Positions 34,073 to 42,825 of a DNA stretch of 64,000 nt are shown here, piece by piece; position 1 is the stretch's first letter, and each line of letters begins with the position of its first letter. Location: the NCBI GenBank assembly GCA_964646815.1, contig CAZYFH010000009.1:61112-125111 (forward strand), written 5' to 3'. Origin of the DNA: CAZYFH01 sp964646815. GTDB lineage: Bacteria > Acidobacteriota > Vicinamibacteria > Vicinamibacterales > UBA8438. A model generated the notes under the pieces. It worked only from the letters and a program-made list of their open reading frames with translations. It searched no databases and had not been told where the DNA came from. Position numbers and translations under genes: made by a program.

Positions 34073-34870
34073 ATGGGTGTGACGATTACGCAGGTTGATG
34101 CGTTCACTAGCCAGCTGTTTGCCGGCAATCCCGCGGCGGTGTGCCTGTTGCCCGAGCCGGCCGACGAGACCTGGATGCAGCACCTCGCACTCGAGATGAA
34201 CCTATCCGAAACCGCGTTCCTGACCCGGCTGTCGTCCGACCGGTTCGCCCTCCGCTGGTTTACGCCGGTCGTCGAGGTCGACCTCTGCGGCCACGCAACG
34301 CTGGCGAGCGCACATGTCTTGTGGGACGAGGGACACGTCGCACCCGACGTGCCCCTGCGATTCGAAACGCAATCCGGGGTGCTGGGTGCTGAGCGTCGCG
34401 ACGACTGGATCGAGCTCGATTTCCCTGCCGAACCTGATGAGCCAGTCTTGCCGCCGGCGGGGCTGATCGAGGCGCTACACGTCGACGCACGCTATGTTGG
34501 CCGTAATCGGTTCGATTGTCTCGTCGAGGTCGACACCGAGGCCACCGTGCGCGCAGTGGCACCCGACTTCTCGAGACTGCGGGAGGTCGACGTCCGAGGG
34601 ACCATCGTGACGAGCCCTGCCGACACCGACGGGTTCGACTTCGTCTCGCGCTTCTTTGCGCCAACGGCGGGTATCGATGAAGACTCGGTCACCGGCTCGG
34701 CACATTGCTGCCTTGGGCCCTTCTGGCAGCGTCGCCTCGGACGGACGGAGTTCACCGCCTACCAGGCGTCACGCCGCGGCGGGGTGGTACGGATCAAGCT
34801 GGCGGACGACCGCGTGCGACTGAGTGGGCAGGCCGTCACGGTCTTCCGAGCCGCGCTCACCAGACCGTGA
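34073..34870 (+). CDS. PhzF-family isomerase
   Basis: 265 aa. PhzF fold: VDAFTSQLFAGNPAAVCLL at the start, the catalytic glutamate in NLSETAFL (Glu47), then FTPVVEVDLCGHATLASAHVL and the second-half signature DEDSVTGSAHCCLGPFW. Family members isomerise trans-2,3-dihydro-3-hydroxyanthranilate in phenazine synthesis, but most genomic copies have unknown substrates, and no phenazine genes are near. It overlaps the convergent propeller gene by 14 bp. Confidence 0.88.
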   Translation: MGVTITQVDAFTSQLFAGNPAAVCLLPEPADETWMQHLALEMNLSETAFLTRLSSDRFALRWFTPVVEVDLCGHATLASAHVLWDEGHVAPDVPLRFETQSGVLGAERRDDWIELDFPAEPDEPVLPPAGLIEALHVDARYVGRNRFDCLVEVDTEATVRAVAPDFSRLREVDVRGTIVTSPADTDGFDFVSRFFAPTAGIDEDSVTGSAHCCLGPFWQRRLGRTEFTAYQASRRGGVVRIKLADDRVRLSGQAVTVFRAALTRP

Positions 34871-35876
34871 ACTCGTAGCAGCCGGGGGTCACGAGCAGAC
34901 GCGTGGCGTCGGGGAAGGAGAGACTCGACGGCAGGAGGGAGCCTGCCCCCCGGAGGCGGACCGTCCGGATCTTTTCCCCGCTGGCGTCGTAGACATAGAC
35001 ATAGGGCACCGTGAGTGCGACCCACAGGTTGCCACGACGATCGAGCGCAGCGGTGGTCACACTCGGCGGTATGAGCGGCAGCGTCCGCCCGTCGTCCACC
35101 GCGCTGCGCGGCCAGGTGGTGGGCAGACTGTTGATGGTCGCGTCGAGTTCGGGACCCTCGACGTGGCGTTCGAACAGCAGCTTGCCTCGGTCGTCGTACC
35201 TGCGGACCACCGGCGCGCCCGTTCGGAATACGAAGTAGAAGCCACCGTCCGGAACTGCGAGCGGGATCCCGCTGTTCAGTGCCAGGTGTACGTCACGGTC
35301 GGCCTCGTGGCCGGTGCGTCTGAAGACGCCAAAGGTGTGGAACGGGTGGCCGCGCAGGTTGAACCGCGTGATGAGCCCGCCGAACTCGGGCTGGTTCATG
35401 ATGATCTCGCGCCCGGTGAACTGGAGCGTGCCCACGCCGCTCAACACCGTGCCATTCAGGATGACCCTGGGCGACGCGCGCCCCGGCAGCTCGAAGCCGC
35501 CGACCCGCATGCCGTCGGCGTCGAAGATCTGCACCCGCTCCCGACCACCCGGGGCGTCGGCCACGACGAAGCGCGGAAAGGGGCCCGGCCCGAGGTCGAA
35601 CGAGCTCGCGTCCAGGATACGGCCGGACTCGGGGCCGATGTCGACCAGGGTCGTGATCTCGCTGCCGGCCGGCTCGACGCGATGAACGCGGTGACCACGC
35701 CGGTCGAAGACGAAGTACCGGCCGTCGGACGCTTGCTCGAATGCCGCCGACTGGCGGAATTTCCCGACGACGTGGGGCGGGAGTCCGCCTGTCGCCTGCA
35801 GCACATCGACGTGGTTTGCCGCCTGCGGCGCGACGGCCACCGTCCCGACGAGCAGGAGCAGCACGACTCGTGGCAT
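34857..35876 (-). CDS. Secreted six-bladed beta-propeller (NHL-like) protein
   Basis: 339 aa from the ATG at 35876, which opens a signal peptide (VVLLLLVGTVAVAPQA). The rest consists of repeated strands with FVFDRRGHRVHRV, VQIFDADGMRVGGF, RRYDDRGKLLFERH, LDRRGNLWVAL and VYVYDASGEKIRTV blocks, roughly 45-55 residues apart, as in NHL/6-bladed propellers. Likely periplasmic; ligand unknown. Convergent with phzF and downstream of the E1 gene. Confidence 0.75.
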   Translation of the reverse strand: MPRVVLLLLVGTVAVAPQAANHVDVLQATGGLPPHVVGKFRQSAAFEQASDGRYFVFDRRGHRVHRVEPAGSEITTLVDIGPESGRILDASSFDLGPGPFPRFVVADAPGGRERVQIFDADGMRVGGFELPGRASPRVILNGTVLSGVGTLQFTGREIIMNQPEFGGLITRFNLRGHPFHTFGVFRRTGHEADRDVHLALNSGIPLAVPDGGFYFVFRTGAPVVRRYDDRGKLLFERHVEGPELDATINSLPTTWPRSAVDDGRTLPLIPPSVTTAALDRRGNLWVALTVPYVYVYDASGEKIRTVRLRGAGSLLPSSLSFPDATRLLVTPGCYEFTVW

Positions 35877-35961
35877 GGATCCAATTCCTCGCGGGGGCGG
35901 GCAGTGACGGCATACCACCCGAACGCGACCGTCCGGCTCAGGGCTCAAGGCTCGGAGAAAA

Positions 35962-38106
35962 TCAGTACCGCGCGACGTCCCGGATGGCATGCAGGATATC
36001 GGCCGCTTGCGGCAGGATGGCGGCCTCGAGGATCGGGCTGTAGGCGACTGGACAGTCGAGCGCCGCGACGCGTTTGACGGGGGCGTCGAGGTGCTCGAAG
36101 AGCTCGTCCGCGATACGCGCCGCGATCTCGGCGCCAAATCCACAGGTCAGCTGATCCTCGTGAGCGATGACAACCCGATTGGTGGCAGTGACCGCCTTTG
36201 TGATGCCGTCCCAGTCGTACGGGGTGATGGTGCGCAAGTCGACGACCATGGTATCGACGCCCACCTCGCGCGCCTGCTCGGCCGCCAGGAGCGACCGCTG
36301 GACGAGTGCGCCCCACGTCAGGATCGTGACGTCTGTGCCGGCGCGTCGCACGACCGCACGTCCGAACGGGAGCGTGTAGTCGGCACCCGGGTAGGCGTCT
36401 TTGCTGTAGGTCTGGCGATAGAGGTGCTTGTGCTCGAGGAAGAGTACCGGATCGTCGCATCGAATCGCCGTCCGCAGGAGCCCCGCGGCATCGGCGGCGC
36501 AAGACGGAAAGACAACGCGGAGACCGGGACAGTGGGCGAAGATGCTCTCACCCGACTGGCTGTGGTAGAGCGCACCGCCGCGCACATAGCCACCGATCGG
36601 CGCGCGGATCACGACCGGGCACGAAAACGCGTTATTGGAGCGATACCGCAACATCGTAAGCTCGTCACGGATCTGCATCATCGCGGGCCAGATGTAGTCG
36701 AAGAATTGGATCTCGACCACCGGCTTCAGACCGCGCAACGCCATCCCGATGGCGCGACCGACGATGTTGGCCTCTGCAAGCGGCGAGTTGAAGACGCGGT
36801 CGCGCCCGAAGGCGCGCTGCAGTCCCAACGTGGCCTTGAACACGCCGCCCTTGCCCGTGACCTCGGTCAGCAGCTCCGCGCGACTCACGTCGGCGACGTC
36901 CTCGCCAAACACGACGATCCGAGGGTCGCGCGCCATCTCGTCCTTGAGTGTGCGATTGATCGCGCTCACCATGGTGTCCGGACGGCCCTCGGGCACTGGG
37001 GACTGTTCGAAATCGGGTGACGCGGGGTCCAGTGTCGGCGAATAGACATACAGCGCGGCGCTCGCGGCATCTGGCTTCGGAGCTGCGATGGCGACGTTGA
37101 CCGCATCCTCGATCTCGCGGTCGACGTCTGCGGCGATCGCTGACAGCTCGGCGTCCGACGCGATCCCACCGGTCGTCAACAGCTCGGCGAACCGCCGCAG
37201 CGGATCGCGTGCGGCCTCCGCGTCTCGCTCCGCCGCGCTCTTATAGGTGCGCTCGTCGTCAGACATCGAGTGCGAGTACGGGCGGATGACGTGCGCGCGC
37301 ACGAGCACCGGACCGGAGCGCGCGCGGGCCAGCGCCACCGCCTCCGTCATCGCGCTGAAGCTTGAGATGGCGTCGGTGCCGTCTACGCGGATGACCTTCA
37401 AACCCGGGAAGGACTCGACGAGTCCCGCAATGTCGCCGCCCGGTGTCTGGACCTCGACCGGAACGGAGATCGCGTAGCCGTTGTCCTCCACGAGGTAGAT
37501 CACCGGCAGGCGCCGGTTGCAGGCTGTGTTGAGGGACTCCCAGAACTCGCCGCCGCTGGTCTGTCCGTCTCCGAGCGTGACGAGGACGACTTCGTCCGTA
37601 TGAGCGGGCGCGGTGGGCTGCAGCTCGGGGATGCGATGGTAGATTTCGCCAGCCTCGGCGGCCCCGACCGCGTGGAGACACTGGGTCGTACAGCAGCTCG
37701 ACGGCGAGACGATGTGGAGCCGCCGCGAGCTCCAGTGAGTCGGCATCTGCCGACCGCCGGAATTCGGGTCGTCTTTCGACGCGACCGCGTTTAGCAGCAT
37801 GTCAGCTGCCGTGATGCCGAGCGTCAGGCAGAGCGCCCTGTCGCGATAGTAGGGAAACACCCAGTCGTAGCCCGGGCGCAATGTCAGCCCGGCCGCGACC
37901 TGTATCGCCTCGTGCCCGGCGCCACTTATCTGGAAATAGCTGAGGCTCTGGTTCTTGAGCTGCAGCTCTTTGTCGTCCAGCCGCCGCGCCAGCAGTATCG
38001 TCCGGTAGAAGGCGTGCAACTGCTCACGTGAGAGCCATTCCGTTCTTGAGCCGACGTCGTATGGCAAACGGGGAGGCGCCCCGTTGGTAGCCGTCGACGT
38101 CTTCAT
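35962..38106 (-). CDS. Fused alpha/beta 2-oxoacid dehydrogenase E1 component (thiamine-dependent)
   Basis: 714 aa: an E1-alpha domain (residues 1 to about 350) joined to an E1-beta domain (about 385-714). The thiamine diphosphate motif begins at GDGQTSGGEFWESLN and ends at VEDNGYAISVP. YFQISGAGHEAIQVAAGL and PYYRDRALCLTLG are alpha hallmarks, and FGEDVADVSR, GLQRAFGRDRVFNSPLAEANIVGRAIGMALRG are beta hallmarks. Branched-chain 2-oxoacid or pyruvate-type decarboxylation is likely; the E2 and E3 partners are not in the window. Fused E1 forms are known. A TATAAT-bearing promoter lies upstream. Confidence 0.9.
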   Translation of the reverse strand: MKTSTATNGAPPRLPYDVGSRTEWLSREQLHAFYRTILLARRLDDKELQLKNQSLSYFQISGAGHEAIQVAAGLTLRPGYDWVFPYYRDRALCLTLGITAADMLLNAVASKDDPNSGGRQMPTHWSSRRLHIVSPSSCCTTQCLHAVGAAEAGEIYHRIPELQPTAPAHTDEVVLVTLGDGQTSGGEFWESLNTACNRRLPVIYLVEDNGYAISVPVEVQTPGGDIAGLVESFPGLKVIRVDGTDAISSFSAMTEAVALARARSGPVLVRAHVIRPYSHSMSDDERTYKSAAERDAEAARDPLRRFAELLTTGGIASDAELSAIAADVDREIEDAVNVAIAAPKPDAASAALYVYSPTLDPASPDFEQSPVPEGRPDTMVSAINRTLKDEMARDPRIVVFGEDVADVSRAELLTEVTGKGGVFKATLGLQRAFGRDRVFNSPLAEANIVGRAIGMALRGLKPVVEIQFFDYIWPAMMQIRDELTMLRYRSNNAFSCPVVIRAPIGGYVRGGALYHSQSGESIFAHCPGLRVVFPSCAADAAGLLRTAIRCDDPVLFLEHKHLYRQTYSKDAYPGADYTLPFGRAVVRRAGTDVTILTWGALVQRSLLAAEQAREVGVDTMVVDLRTITPYDWDGITKAVTATNRVVIAHEDQLTCGFGAEIAARIADELFEHLDAPVKRVAALDCPVAYSPILEAAILPQAADILHAIRDVARY

Positions 38107-38178
38107 GCTGCAGAATCCTTAGACTGATTTGACGTCGTAGTCCGTCGGCCGCGAGGAGTGGCACGCACGACGTCGCTG

Positions 38179-38205
38179 ATTATAGCACGCGGGTTGCCGG
38201 GTCAA
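38179..38205 (-). promoter_or_regulatory. Likely promoter of the E1 dehydrogenase gene
   Basis: On the minus strand TTGACC (complement of 38200-38205), a short 15-bp spacer and a perfect TATAAT (complement of 38179-38184) lie about 75 bp upstream of the E1 start. Confidence 0.5.
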
Positions 38206-38285
38206 TGGCTGCCAAGTCTCTTTGTAAGTGCAATGGAATAAACGAGTACTGTCACACGACCCAACAAGACGAACAGGGGGAAGAG

Positions 38286-38615
38286 ATGCCGTTGAAGGCA
38301 GTAGTTCACCGGTGGGAGACGCTCGATCTCGAGAAGGTCACCGAGATGATCTCACGTAAGATCGTCGCCGGTGAGCGGCAGATGATGGCGCAGGTCTACT
38401 TGAAACGTGGGGCCCAGGTGCCGATGCACCGGCACGCGAGCGAACAGATGACCTATGTGCTGCAGGGGATGCTTCGCTACCGCATCGGAGACGAGGAACT
38501 GGTTGTCGGTGAAGGCGAGGTGTTGCACATCCCGCCCGGACGCCCTCATCAGGCCGAGGCACTCGACGATACGTTCGAGATCGATGTCTTCAGCCCAGCG
38601 CAGGAGGATTGGTGA
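38286..38615 (+). CDS. Small single-domain cupin protein
   Basis: 109 aa from the ATG at 38286, preceded by the strong ribosome site AGGGGGAAGAG. Metal-site residues of cupin motif 1 are PMHRHASEQ (His48, His50, Glu53), and motif 2 has HIPPGRPHQ (His88). One conserved beta-barrel, probably metal binding; such proteins include small isomerases, dioxygenase-like enzymes and sugar sensors. The role cannot be set from sequence. Divergent from the E1 gene. Confidence 0.83.
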   Translation: MPLKAVVHRWETLDLEKVTEMISRKIVAGERQMMAQVYLKRGAQVPMHRHASEQMTYVLQGMLRYRIGDEELVVGEGEVLHIPPGRPHQAEALDDTFEIDVFSPAQEDW

Positions 38616-38829
38616 GCCCACCAGGCCACTAGAACCGCCGCAGGCTCGAAGCACGGCGTCGAATCGCTCCGAACTGCTCAGTCTGGGCTTGCAGTTCCGT
38701 ACCCCGATTTACCTGGTTCGAAGCCCCAGCGCCCACGTTTCCTTGCTCCACGACCCGTATTCACGATGGTTCTGCCCCGACGCCCTGGTTCACGCTCGAC
38801 GCTACCCTGAACTGGTAACGTCGATGCCT

Positions 38830-38871
38830 GAACCTGGGACCGGGACCATAGAACCCGGAACCTTGAATTTC
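38830..38871. repeat. Six GAACC-type heptads downstream of the cupin and rhomboid genes
   Basis: GAACCTG, GGACCGG, GACCATA, GAACCCG, GAACCTT, GAATTTC run in register from 38830 to 38871, a degraded relative of the array at 25356-25397. It lies in a 268-bp gap between convergent genes. An AGGCCACTAG motif at about 38627-38636 matches the ends of the CTAG-type elements elsewhere. No gene was seen in the gap. Confidence 0.6.
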
Positions 38872-38883
38872 GAGCGACTCGGA

Positions 38884-39675
38884 TCAATGAATCCGATCCT
38901 CCCAGCTATCGCGACCGCCAGAGTGGACGTCGAATCGCTTGCGGAGACGTCCCATCTTCCATTTGACATATCGATACTTGATGTCCGCCATGACGCCGAG
39001 GCGGCCGATCCCGAGTCGCCCGGATGAGAGCCCACGCAATTGCTTAAGGTAGAGATATCCCACCACGAGGCCGCCGAGATGCGCGACGTGCGCGACCCCT
39101 GAGCTCTGTGGGACCGAGAGAAACGCGATGGCGCCGATGATCATCACGAAGTACTTCGCCGGGATGGGAAACAGGAGGAAGAGCAGAATGGGGGTCTCCG
39201 GGTAGTAGAGCGCAAACGCCATCAGGAGACCGTAGATGGCGCCCGAAGCGCCAATTGTGGGAACCACCCAGGTCGGGTCGGCGAACGAGAACGGCAGCAG
39301 CCCCGCCGCAATCGTGCACAAGCCTGCGCCGCCGCCGGTGACGAAGTAGTAGCGCAAGAAGAAACGGGAGCCCCACAGCCGCTCCAGCTGCACGCCGAAC
39401 ATCCAGAGGACGAGCATGTTGAAGAGGATGTGGGTCAGCCCGCCGTGCAGGAACATGTAGGTGACCGGCTGCCAGATCCAGAACCGCGTCACCACCAATT
39501 GCGGCGTCAGGCCGAAGATTCGGGTGATCCAGAAGAACACCGACGGCAGCAGAACGGTCAGAAGAAATACACCGACGTTGGCCCAGAGCAGCGCCTTGAC
39601 TGCTGGGGTCATGAGCCCCGGGCCGAAGGAGAACTGCCCCGGACCGCCGTAGTAGGTGCTACGCATCCCGGTCAT
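38884..39675 (-). CDS. Rhomboid-family intramembrane serine protease
   Basis: 263 aa, six or more helices. The catalytic serine is in IGASGAIYG (Ser144) and the histidine in VAHVAHLGG (His199). YMFLHGGLTHILFNMLVLWMFG is the conserved helix 2 with His/Asn. A C-terminal cytoplasmic tail of about 55 basic residues follows. The ATG at 39675 overlaps the murJ stop in ATGA, which supports this start. Substrates are unknown. Confidence 0.88.
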   Translation of the reverse strand: MTGMRSTYYGGPGQFSFGPGLMTPAVKALLWANVGVFLLTVLLPSVFFWITRIFGLTPQLVVTRFWIWQPVTYMFLHGGLTHILFNMLVLWMFGVQLERLWGSRFFLRYYFVTGGGAGLCTIAAGLLPFSFADPTWVVPTIGASGAIYGLLMAFALYYPETPILLFLLFPIPAKYFVMIIGAIAFLSVPQSSGVAHVAHLGGLVVGYLYLKQLRGLSSGRLGIGRLGVMADIKYRYVKWKMGRLRKRFDVHSGGRDSWEDRIH

Positions 39676-41369
39676 CGTACCACCTTCGCGGAACCGCGTC
39701 CGATGCGTGTCAGCAGTTGCTGGCGGGCCTGATCGAACTCGTCGATGCGCATGACGCGCGCGCAGCTCGCCAGCACCACGATCCCGACGCCAATGCTGCA
39801 CGTCACCCGTCCCAGGCGAACCAGGAGGCTAACGCCAGCCCAGGCGGCCGATAGCCACTCGTGGGTCGCGAAGACCGCGATCCCCATGACGAGCGACGCC
39901 GCGGCGATCTTGATCGATGTCCGCCGGAGCCGCGCGACATCGAGACCGCCCAGGCGTCCGTGGAGCAGCACCAAGAGCGTCACCGCGTTGGCGAGCGCCG
40001 CAATGGAGGCGCCGAGCGCGAGACCCCGGTATCCGATCACCTGCACCAGCAGGAGGTTGAGCACGACGTTGATGCCGACCGCCCCGGCGCTCACGTAGGC
40101 GGGCGTCAGGCTGTTGCGCAGCGCATAGAAGCAGGGGACCGCAATGCGGACGGCGGAGTAGCCGAGCAACCCGGGTGCGTAGAACAGGAGGGCGGCCGCG
40201 GTGGCAGACGTATCGGAGGACCCGAAGTTGCCGTGCTCGAAGATCAGCTCCACGATGGGTTGCCCGAGCACCATGAGTCCCACCATGGCGGGCACGTTCA
40301 ACATGAGCATTAGGCGCATCGCGCGCGAGACCGTGTCCCGGATGCCGGTGAGCTCGCCACGGGCGGCGTGTTGTGAGACCGTGGGCAATGCCGCGGAGGC
40401 AATCGAGACGCCGAACAGTCCGATCGGCAGGTACATGATGCGAAAGGCGTAGCCGAGCCACGACACCGCGCCGGTGCCTTGGCCCGTGGCCAGCACCATG
40501 TTGACCAGCAGGTTGATTTGGACTGCCGCACCCGCCAGCGTGCCAGGGCCCATGAGCCGGAGCACGTCGCGCAGCCCCGGATCGGCGGGGTTCAGCCGTG
40601 GCCGGTACCGAAAGCCCTCGCGATAGAGCACGGGGACCTGGATCGCGACCTGACCGACGCCCCCCAGCAACGCACCGATGGCAATGGCCACGATCGGGTC
40701 GAGACCGAGACCGGGCATCAACGGCACCAACAGGGCGGCGCTGGTGAGCACCCCGACGTTGTACATAGCTGGCGACAGCGCCGGCACGAAGAACCGGTTC
40801 AGCGAGTTCAACATGCCCATCAGAGCGGCGGCGGCAGCCACGAGGGTCAGGAACGGGAGCAGGATGCGCGTCAGCGTGACGGTGAGATCGAGCTTTCCTG
40901 GGACGTCGGCGTAGGACCCCGCCAGAAGACGGGTCAGCGGGTCGGCGAACGCGATGCCGGCCACGACCAGCAGGCCGGTCGCGACGAGCAGCGCGTTGAT
41001 TAACTGATTGCCCAGCTGCCAGGCATCGGTTCGCCCCCGCAGCGTCAACCGCTTGGTGAACGTCGGGACGAACGCCGCGCTCATCGCGCCCTCGGCGAAC
41101 AGGTCGCGCATGAGGTTGGGGATCCGCACCGCGACGTTGAAGGCGTCCATCGCGTTGCCGGCCCCGAAGAGGTGGGCCAGCACCTGGTCGCGCACGAGTC
41201 CAAGGAGGCGACTCGTCAGCGTTGCCAACCCGATGACGCCGGCCGACGCCACGAGCCGTCCCGACGCGGAGCGGCCGTGCGAGCCCGTGGGGTGAGTAGA
41301 GCGGGACGCTATAGGCGACCGATTCGACCGCGACGCCCCCGTGGGCGTCCTCCGTTCCGCGGGGGCCAT
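39672..41369 (-). CDS. murJ: Lipid II flippase MurJ
   Basis: 565 aa with about 14 helices (MOP superfamily). The beginning, ATLTSRLLGLVRDQVLAHLFGAGNAMDAFNVAVRIPNLMRDLFAEGAMSAAFVPTF, is typical MurJ/MviN. It flips the undecaprenyl-linked peptidoglycan precursor across the inner membrane. The N-terminal 35 residues are Ser/Arg-rich and perhaps not all translated. It is separated from the dcw cluster by four genes and is coupled to the rhomboid gene. Confidence 0.92.
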   Translation of the reverse strand: MAPAERRTPTGASRSNRSPIASRSTHPTGSHGRSASGRLVASAGVIGLATLTSRLLGLVRDQVLAHLFGAGNAMDAFNVAVRIPNLMRDLFAEGAMSAAFVPTFTKRLTLRGRTDAWQLGNQLINALLVATGLLVVAGIAFADPLTRLLAGSYADVPGKLDLTVTLTRILLPFLTLVAAAAALMGMLNSLNRFFVPALSPAMYNVGVLTSAALLVPLMPGLGLDPIVAIAIGALLGGVGQVAIQVPVLYREGFRYRPRLNPADPGLRDVLRLMGPGTLAGAAVQINLLVNMVLATGQGTGAVSWLGYAFRIMYLPIGLFGVSIASAALPTVSQHAARGELTGIRDTVSRAMRLMLMLNVPAMVGLMVLGQPIVELIFEHGNFGSSDTSATAAALLFYAPGLLGYSAVRIAVPCFYALRNSLTPAYVSAGAVGINVVLNLLLVQVIGYRGLALGASIAALANAVTLLVLLHGRLGGLDVARLRRTSIKIAAASLVMGIAVFATHEWLSAAWAGVSLLVRLGRVTCSIGVGIVVLASCARVMRIDEFDQARQQLLTRIGRGSAKVVR

Positions 41370-41455
41370 GACTAACGGTCAGCGTAGCATACGTGCTGGC
41401 GCCGTTTTCACGTCCGAGCGGCCCCAGGGTTTCAAGAAGAGATCGGTTTTTTCGC

Positions 41456-41620
41456 ATGCCCACGCCGTCGCGCAGCTACCCAACGTTCGGCGCGCTCGTC
41501 GATGCCTTCGAGGTCGAGGTGTATCGCTACGCCTTGCGGCTGACCAGAAACCCAGCGGAGGCCGACGCTCTGTTTCAGGAGACGTTTCTCCACGCGCTGC
41601 CGACGAGGGGGACACGATGA
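41456..41620 (+). pseudogene. Truncated ECF sigma factor (region 2 only)
   Basis: 54 aa. FGALVDAFEVEVYRYALRLTRNPAEADALFQETFLHAL is a clear sigma region 2, including the -10 recognition helix. It is followed at once by PTRGTR and a stop, so region 4 and most of the protein are missing. The stop overlaps the next ATG (ATGA). Probably an internal deletion of a former sigma gene; a functional mini-protein cannot be excluded. Confidence 0.6.
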
Positions 41621-42372
41621 CCTGTCGGGAATTCGACATTCACCTGGATCAGCTGCTCGCGCGAGACGAACGGTCGCCGTCCGCATGCCGCCGCAGGATG
41701 AGTCGTCACGCGGCCGCCTGTCCCCGCTGCCAGGCTCTGTGGCGCCAAGCGCGACCGCTGGCTCGTGACGCACCCGACCTGATGATGCGGCGCGCCATGG
41801 TCGCCGGCGCACATGCGGCTCGCGATCGGCTGCAGACGGCGTTCGCGCGTGCGGGTCATCCTCCGATTGCGTTCGCATCGCTATCGACGCCCATTGGTCG
41901 TGTCTTCGTCGGCGCGTCGGATCTCGGCGTCTGCGATGTCACGTTCGATGTGGCGAGCGAGGACCGGTATCGCGCGCGGCTCGCGGCGCGAGCGTCAGAA
42001 ATCACGCGCGACCGTGACGCGGTCGCCTTCGCGCTCGAGGAGCTCGACGCCTATTTCGCTGGCACGCTGAACCGGTTCACCGCCCCAATCGATCTGCGCG
42101 GTGTCACCGACTTCACGCGGCGCGTGCTGCGGGCGACCCGCGCGATCCCGTTTGGCCGACTGCGCAGCTATGGAGACGTCGCGCAACGCATTGGATCACC
42201 CGGCGCGAGCCGGGCGGTTGGGGGCGCACTTGGCCGGAACCCGATCCCGATCATCGTCCCGTGCCACCGGGTGATCGCGAGCGGCGGGCGGATTGGCGGG
42301 TTTACCGGCGGCGTGGCGACGAAGCGCGCGCTACTTCGTATCGAGGGGCACGGGCCGACCTCACGCTGGTAG
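41617..42372 (+). CDS. ogt: Zinc-finger / O6-alkylguanine-DNA alkyltransferase fusion
   Basis: 251 aa. Residues 1-50 look like an anti-sigma zinc finger (zf-HC2 style, His31, Cys35, Cys38 in RHAAACPRCQALW). Residues 85-250 are an Ogt/MGMT domain with the alkyl-acceptor cysteine in IIVPCHRVI (Cys216), preceded by IPFGRLRSYGDVA and ASRAVGGALGRNP. It repairs O6-alkylguanine by suicidal transfer. The start overlaps the stop of the truncated sigma gene, as a normal sigma/anti-sigma pair would. See findings. Confidence 0.86.
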   Translation: MTCREFDIHLDQLLARDERSPSACRRRMSRHAAACPRCQALWRQARPLARDAPDLMMRRAMVAGAHAARDRLQTAFARAGHPPIAFASLSTPIGRVFVGASDLGVCDVTFDVASEDRYRARLAARASEITRDRDAVAFALEELDAYFAGTLNRFTAPIDLRGVTDFTRRVLRATRAIPFGRLRSYGDVAQRIGSPGASRAVGGALGRNPIPIIVPCHRVIASGGRIGGFTGGVATKRALLRIEGHGPTSRW

Positions 42373-42570
42373 CGTTGGCTCTCCCCAGGCCGCGCGCAAC
42401 TGGTTTGCACGTTGAACGATTGGGAACTGTCGGACATTCAACCTAAAGAGCGGGCTTCCCCTGGCGGTGACGCGGTGAGGACAGCGAAGGCGTTGTTTCC
42501 GGCGGGCCGACTCCGGCTGGCCTGGGGATGTCCCCGCTGGCTGACGTCTCGAGCTGTAGGCGGCCACCGA

Positions 42571-42750
42571 AGTGACCGGCGGTCCGGTCAGCTTGTCTGT
42601 GTCGACGAAGTGTGTGCCTCGGACCTGGGCCCACGCGGCGAGTATATCGCTGAGCCGCGCATTGGCCGCCGTCAGGGTGACCCGCCCCTGCTTGATCGAC
42701 GGCTCGATCTCGTCCGCGCGGGATACGACCGGGAGTGCGAGACACATCAC
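42571..42750 (-). pseudogene. Truncated secreted protein (N-terminal 60 codons)
   Basis: Begins with a signal-peptide-like run (CLALPVVSRADEIEP) followed by GRVTLTAANARLSDILAAWAQV and FVDTDKLTGPPVT, the N-terminal half of a small secretin/STN-like domain. At about 42571 the resemblance ends, and the frame continues to 42361 with composition unlike protein, through a GGGGA-TG-TCCCC hairpin (42524-42535) that recalls repeat DNA. Probably cut by an insertion or deletion. Confidence 0.5.
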
Positions 42751-42825
42751 ACCGAGCGCCGTGCCGAGTCGCCCCCGCGTGGGGCGTTTGCTACGACCCC
42801 AGGATATTTCGAAGTGACGCTGTCG

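Noticed and set aside
35989..37020. 343-codon plus-strand frame opposite the E1 dehydrogenase
   Set aside because: Antisense shadow; E1-beta motifs are clear on the minus strand.
38700..38760. tRNA-like T-loop sequence (GGTTCGAAGCCCC)
   Set aside because: No matching acceptor stem or anticodon arm could be laid out around it.
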